A stretch of DNA of 64,000 nt. It comes from Paenibacillus vietnamensis (lineage in GTDB: Bacteria; Bacillota; Bacilli; Paenibacillales; Paenibacillaceae). A program made the translations under genes and the position numbers. The DNA lies in assembly GCF_020169515.1 (NCBI RefSeq), contig NZ_JAHMHW010000001.1:248001-312000 (forward strand), given 5' to 3'. The notes beneath the pieces are model-generated. The model saw nothing but the letters and a program-made list of their open reading frames with translations. It was not told the DNA's origin and did no database searches. This document shows, in pieces, positions 61,001-64,000 of the stretch. The first letter of the stretch is position 1. Every line of letters starts with the position of its first letter.

Positions 61001-61426
61001 GACATTCTGGTACTAATCCTAACGAATCCGAACACCTTCCACTGCAGTTTTTACATCAGAAACCTCGCACGACCATATCCCATCACATCTCTGAAGCACT
61101 TTCTACAGCAGATTTAACTTAAATAGGGGACAGATGCCGTTTTTGTGAACATCTCATGAGATTCTGCTGCATGAAGTGCATCAGAGAGGAACTGATCCCC
61201 TCCTGATTGTATTTCTGATGTACGAAGTACATCAGGAAGCTGGAAGGGAAGATGCATCGGAGTTGAAGTTATTGTGAATTCCATCCCGTTCATTCCGCCA
61301 ACGACCGCTAATTTCCATATGAATTTTCACGAAATCTACAGGGTACTGTAGGGGGAAGCTGTGTCTTATGATGAATTATGACGTTTTCTAACCAAACCAT
61401 GAAAACGATAACAGGAGAATGGACGA
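61001..61426 (+). other. Long intergenic region before the GH95 gene
   Basis: About 425 bases without a convincing gene. It contains two related hairpin-type palindromes (61164-61184 and 61215-61235), listed separately, and presumably the GH95 promoter. A sigma-A promoter cannot be picked with confidence. AGGAG lies before the GH95 ATG at 61427. Confidence 0.5.
61164..61235. repeat. Two related palindromes, 51 bases apart
   Basis: CTGCTGCATGAAGTGCATCAG (61164-61184; one internal mismatch) and the perfect CTGATGTAC-GAA-GTACATCAG (61215-61235) share the form CTGnTG-ATGAAGT-type arms around a GAA centre. They could be paired operators for the GH95/GH3 operon or copies of a small repeated element. 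Confidence 0.5.
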
Positions 61427-63877
61427 ATGGGACAATCGGAAACGAAGGAGCATTCTTTGATTTTATGGTATAAGCAGCCGGCCGCCAAGTGGGAAGAAGC
61501 GCTGCCGGTCGGCAACGGCAGGCTGGGCGCGATGGTGTTCGGCGGCATCGGCAAGGAACGGTTTCAATTAAATGAAGATACGTTATGGTCGGGTTTTCCG
61601 CGGGATACGAACAATTATGAGGCTTTACGTTATTTGAAGCGTTCGCGCGAGCTCATTGCGGATAAAAACTACGCGGAAGCGGAGAAGCTGGTACAGGACA
61701 AGATGCTCGGTACGAATGTTGAGGCTTACCAGCCGATGGCTGACTTGTACATCGAGCAGCATTTCGGAACGGCAAGCGCAAGAGACGCAGTGCAGCTGGG
61801 CGGCGATGGGAAAGCTTCCGATGAAGGCAGTTCCGGTTCCATCGAAAACTATGTCCGTCAGCTTGATATCGACGCCGGTTTGGCATCGGTCAGCTTCAAT
61901 GCCGGCGGTACGCGCTACATCCGGGAAACGTTCGTCAGCGCAGTCGATCAGGTGCTGGCCATCCGATACCTTGCGGAAGGCGAGCATACGCTCGAGTTGA
62001 CTCTGTCTATGAAAGCGGAGGTCCGGTTCGTGCTGTCCTCGGATGACAGCCGCACCCTGCAGCTGTTTGGCCGCTGCCCGAGTCATGTCGCAGACAATTA
62101 TTTGGGGGATCACCCCCATGCGGTCAGATACGAGTCGGATCGCGGCATTACGTATGAGACGATGATAAGGGCGGAGCTGGACGGAGGATCGGCGAGCGTG
62201 GACGGTGAGTCGCGCCTTCACATCCGAGGGGCGCGGTGCGTCTTACTGCTGCTCAGCGCTGCGACCAGCTTCCAAGGGTATGACGTTCAGCCTGCGGTGC
62301 CGGCGGAGGAGCTGAACGTACGGAACGAGGCGATTTTGAAGGCGGCATTCGCCCGCGGCTACGAAGAACTGCGCGAACGCCATACAGCGGATCACCGCAG
62401 TCTCTTCCGGCGCGTCAGCTTGGAGCTTGGCCAATCGCCGAACGGGCAGCTGCCGACGGATAAGCGCCTCGAAGCGTACAAGCGGGGCGAACGAGATCCG
62501 CAGCTGGAGGCACTGTATTTTCAGTTCGGTCGTTATTTGCTCATGGCCAGCTCGCGTCCGGGGACGCAGCCTGCCAACCTGCAAGGCATTTGGAACGACC
62601 GGGTGCAGCCGCCCTGGAACAGCGATTATACGACGAATATTAATACGCAAATGAACTACTGGCCGGCGGAGACCGGCAACCTGAGCGAATGCCACGAGCC
62701 GCTGCTGCGGATGATCGGGGAGCTGAGCGCGAACGGCAGCCGCACGGCGGCGATTCATTATGACTGCCGCGGGTGGACGGCGCATCATAACGTTGACTTG
62801 TGGCGCACGTCGACGCCGACGGCGGGACATCCGAGCTGGGCGTTCTGGCCGATGGGGGGCGTGTGGCTGACTCAGCACCTGTGGGAGCATTATTTGTACA
62901 ATCCGGACGAAGCTTTCCTGCGCGGGCAGGCCTATCCGCTCATGAAGGGGGCCGCCTTGTTCTGCCTGGACTGGCTGCATGAGGATACGGAAGGGAGTCT
63001 CATTACCTCGCCGTCAACGTCGCCGGAAAATAAATTTATCGCGGAGGACGGCAGCGTAAGCAGTACAGCAGCGGCGTCTGCGATGGACATGACGCTGATC
63101 CGGGAGCTGTTTCTGCAATGCATCGAGGCGGCGGAGCTGCTGCAGACGGATGGCGGGTTTGCGACGGAGCTGAAGACGGCTCTCGGGAAGCTTGCTCCGC
63201 TGCAAATTTCGAAGGACGGCATGCTTCAGGAATGGCTGGAGCCGTTCGGCGAGCATGAGCCCGGCCATCGGCATGTATCGCATCTGTACGGTTTGTATCC
63301 GGGGACTTCGATCAACCGCCAACATACGCCGGAGCTGGTCGAAGCTGCCAGACGGTCGCTTGAAAGCCGGATCAAGAGCGGCGGAGGCCATACGGGCTGG
63401 AGCTGCGCCTGGCTGATCAACTTGTACGCCAGGCTGCTCGATGCGGAAGCTTCCTACGGCTTTATCCGGACGCTGCTGGCGCGATCGACCCACCCGAATT
63501 TGTTCGACGATCATCCGCCGTTTCAGATTGACGGTAATTTCGGAGGCGCGGCGGGCATATCCGAGCTGCTGCTGCAAAGCCATTCAGGCGGCATCGAACT
63601 GCTGCCTGCGCTTCCTGCCGCTTGGCCGGACGGTTTTGCCAAAGGCTTGAAAGCGAGAGGCGGGTTTATCGTCGATCTGCATTGGAAGACAGGGAAGCTG
63701 ACGGAAGCATGCATCCGGTCGACGCATGGCTCACTTTGCAGCCTGCGCAGCCATGAGAAGCTCATCGTCAGAGCCGAGGACGGCCGGACGGTCGACGCTT
63801 CCCGGCCATTCCGGACTACTGCGGGCGCATGGTACACCGTCACAACATTTCATGATGAGGAGAGAACAGAACAATGA
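61427..63877 (+). CDS. GH95 glycoside hydrolase, probable alpha-L-fucosidase
   Basis: An 816-residue enzyme matching GH95 along its length. Visible are the N-terminal PAAKWEEALPVGNGRLGAMVFGG and NEDTLWSGFPRDTNN, the barrel region RPGTQPANLQGIWNDRVQPPW with DYTTNINTQMNYWPAE, and HNVDLWR and FDDHPPFQIDGNFGGAAGI further on. The family hydrolyses alpha-1,2-L-fucose or, in some members, alpha-L-galactose. There is no signal peptide, so it acts on imported sugars. Its stop overlaps the GH3 start (ATGA), meaning both enzymes are made together. Confidence 0.93.
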   Translation: MGQSETKEHSLILWYKQPAAKWEEALPVGNGRLGAMVFGGIGKERFQLNEDTLWSGFPRDTNNYEALRYLKRSRELIADKNYAEAEKLVQDKMLGTNVEAYQPMADLYIEQHFGTASARDAVQLGGDGKASDEGSSGSIENYVRQLDIDAGLASVSFNAGGTRYIRETFVSAVDQVLAIRYLAEGEHTLELTLSMKAEVRFVLSSDDSRTLQLFGRCPSHVADNYLGDHPHAVRYESDRGITYETMIRAELDGGSASVDGESRLHIRGARCVLLLLSAATSFQGYDVQPAVPAEELNVRNEAILKAAFARGYEELRERHTADHRSLFRRVSLELGQSPNGQLPTDKRLEAYKRGERDPQLEALYFQFGRYLLMASSRPGTQPANLQGIWNDRVQPPWNSDYTTNINTQMNYWPAETGNLSECHEPLLRMIGELSANGSRTAAIHYDCRGWTAHHNVDLWRTSTPTAGHPSWAFWPMGGVWLTQHLWEHYLYNPDEAFLRGQAYPLMKGAALFCLDWLHEDTEGSLITSPSTSPENKFIAEDGSVSSTAAASAMDMTLIRELFLQCIEAAELLQTDGGFATELKTALGKLAPLQISKDGMLQEWLEPFGEHEPGHRHVSHLYGLYPGTSINRQHTPELVEAARRSLESRIKSGGGHTGWSCAWLINLYARLLDAEASYGFIRTLLARSTHPNLFDDHPPFQIDGNFGGAAGISELLLQSHSGGIELLPALPAAWPDGFAKGLKARGGFIVDLHWKTGKLTEACIRSTHGSLCSLRSHEKLIVRAEDGRTVDASRPFRTTAGAWYTVTTFHDEERTEQ

Positions 63878-64000
63878 CGATCCATACGAAATTTCCCTTT
63901 CAAAATATAGAGCTTCCGCTTGAAGAGCGGGTAGCCGATCTTGTTTCCCGCTTTACGCTTGACGAAAAAATCGAATCGATGGTGCAGTATCAGCCTGAAA
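63874..64000 (+). CDS. GH3 beta-glycosidase, 5' part only
   Basis: ATG 63874 overlaps the GH95 stop. The 42 visible residues include LPLEERVADLVSRFTLDEKI and then ESMVQY, the N-terminal helix region typical of GH3 beta-glucosidases/xylosidases. The rest lies beyond the window edge. The coupling with GH95 suggests joint breakdown of a fucosylated plant oligosaccharide such as xyloglucan. Confidence 0.8.
   Translation, partial: MTIHTKFPFQNIELPLEERVADLVSRFTLDEKIESMVQYQPE

Overview
The window reads as chromosome of a spore-forming Gram-positive bacterium, most likely Paenibacillus or a close relative. The evidence is gene content: an alpha/beta small acid-soluble spore protein, a gerA-type germinant receptor operon, a YheC/YheD-type spore coat protein, YesM/YesN-type two-component systems beside sugar ABC transporters without an ATPase, S-layer homology domains and many intracellular glycoside hydrolases. 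Coding density is high and most of the DNA is GC-rich; the first ~1.05 kb and about 33,310-33,710 are noticeably AT-rich. I see no rRNA, tRNA, CRISPR array, transposase or phage gene.

The layout is as follows. 1-1,430 is an AT-rich edge with a truncated gene, a lipoprotein and a phosphatase-like gene whose start is frameshifted. 1,430-10,483 is a LacI-type repressor diverging from a seven-gene operon: SDR oxidoreductase, LarA-family nickel-pincer isomerase, gluconokinase, LarE, LarB, LarC with a very His-rich insert, and a uronate isomerase-like protein. 10,645-14,641 is a germinant receptor operon. 14,682-15,907 holds a possible nucleotide-sensing protein and an SASP. 16,062-30,210 is a two-component system, sugar importer and three enzymes (GH125, a clan GH-A enzyme, GH38) forming an alpha-mannoside/N-glycan utilisation locus. 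30,370-38,328 has a small stress-type protein, a DMT exporter, a GH51 arabinofuranosidase, an ArsR-like regulator, an orphan response regulator and two sugar permeases. 38,357-41,942 is a spore-coat-like segment with a DUF11 protein, an ATP-grasp coat protein and a decayed second DUF11 copy. 41,973-46,405 has AraC/ThuA, an SLH-GH18-like protein and small proteins. 46,535-52,511 is a Dabb protein, NikR and a NikABCDE-type importer. 52,495-57,981 is housekeeping-like (XRE regulator, FabF, AI-2E family permease, HemD-like protein, DUF3298 protein, a 28-residue membrane peptide). 57,980-64,000 has an AraC regulator, a Gfo/Idh/MocA dehydrogenase, a sugar isomerase/epimerase, a GH95 enzyme and the start of a GH3 enzyme.

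The most interesting system is the 2.6-10.4 kb operon. Its enzymes can be ordered as uronate -> fructuronate (uronate isomerase-like) -> D-mannonate (SDR) -> D-gluconate (C2 epimerisation by the LarA-type nickel-pincer enzyme) -> 6-phosphogluconate (GntK). LarB, LarC and LarE to build the cofactor are in the same transcript, and the mannonate dehydratase, KDG kinase and KDPG aldolase genes of the usual route are absent from it. A NikR-linked nickel importer lies about 37 kb away. This would be a nickel-dependent bypass from glucuronate into the pentose phosphate pathway. Gene families and order are read from the sequence; the pathway is inference.
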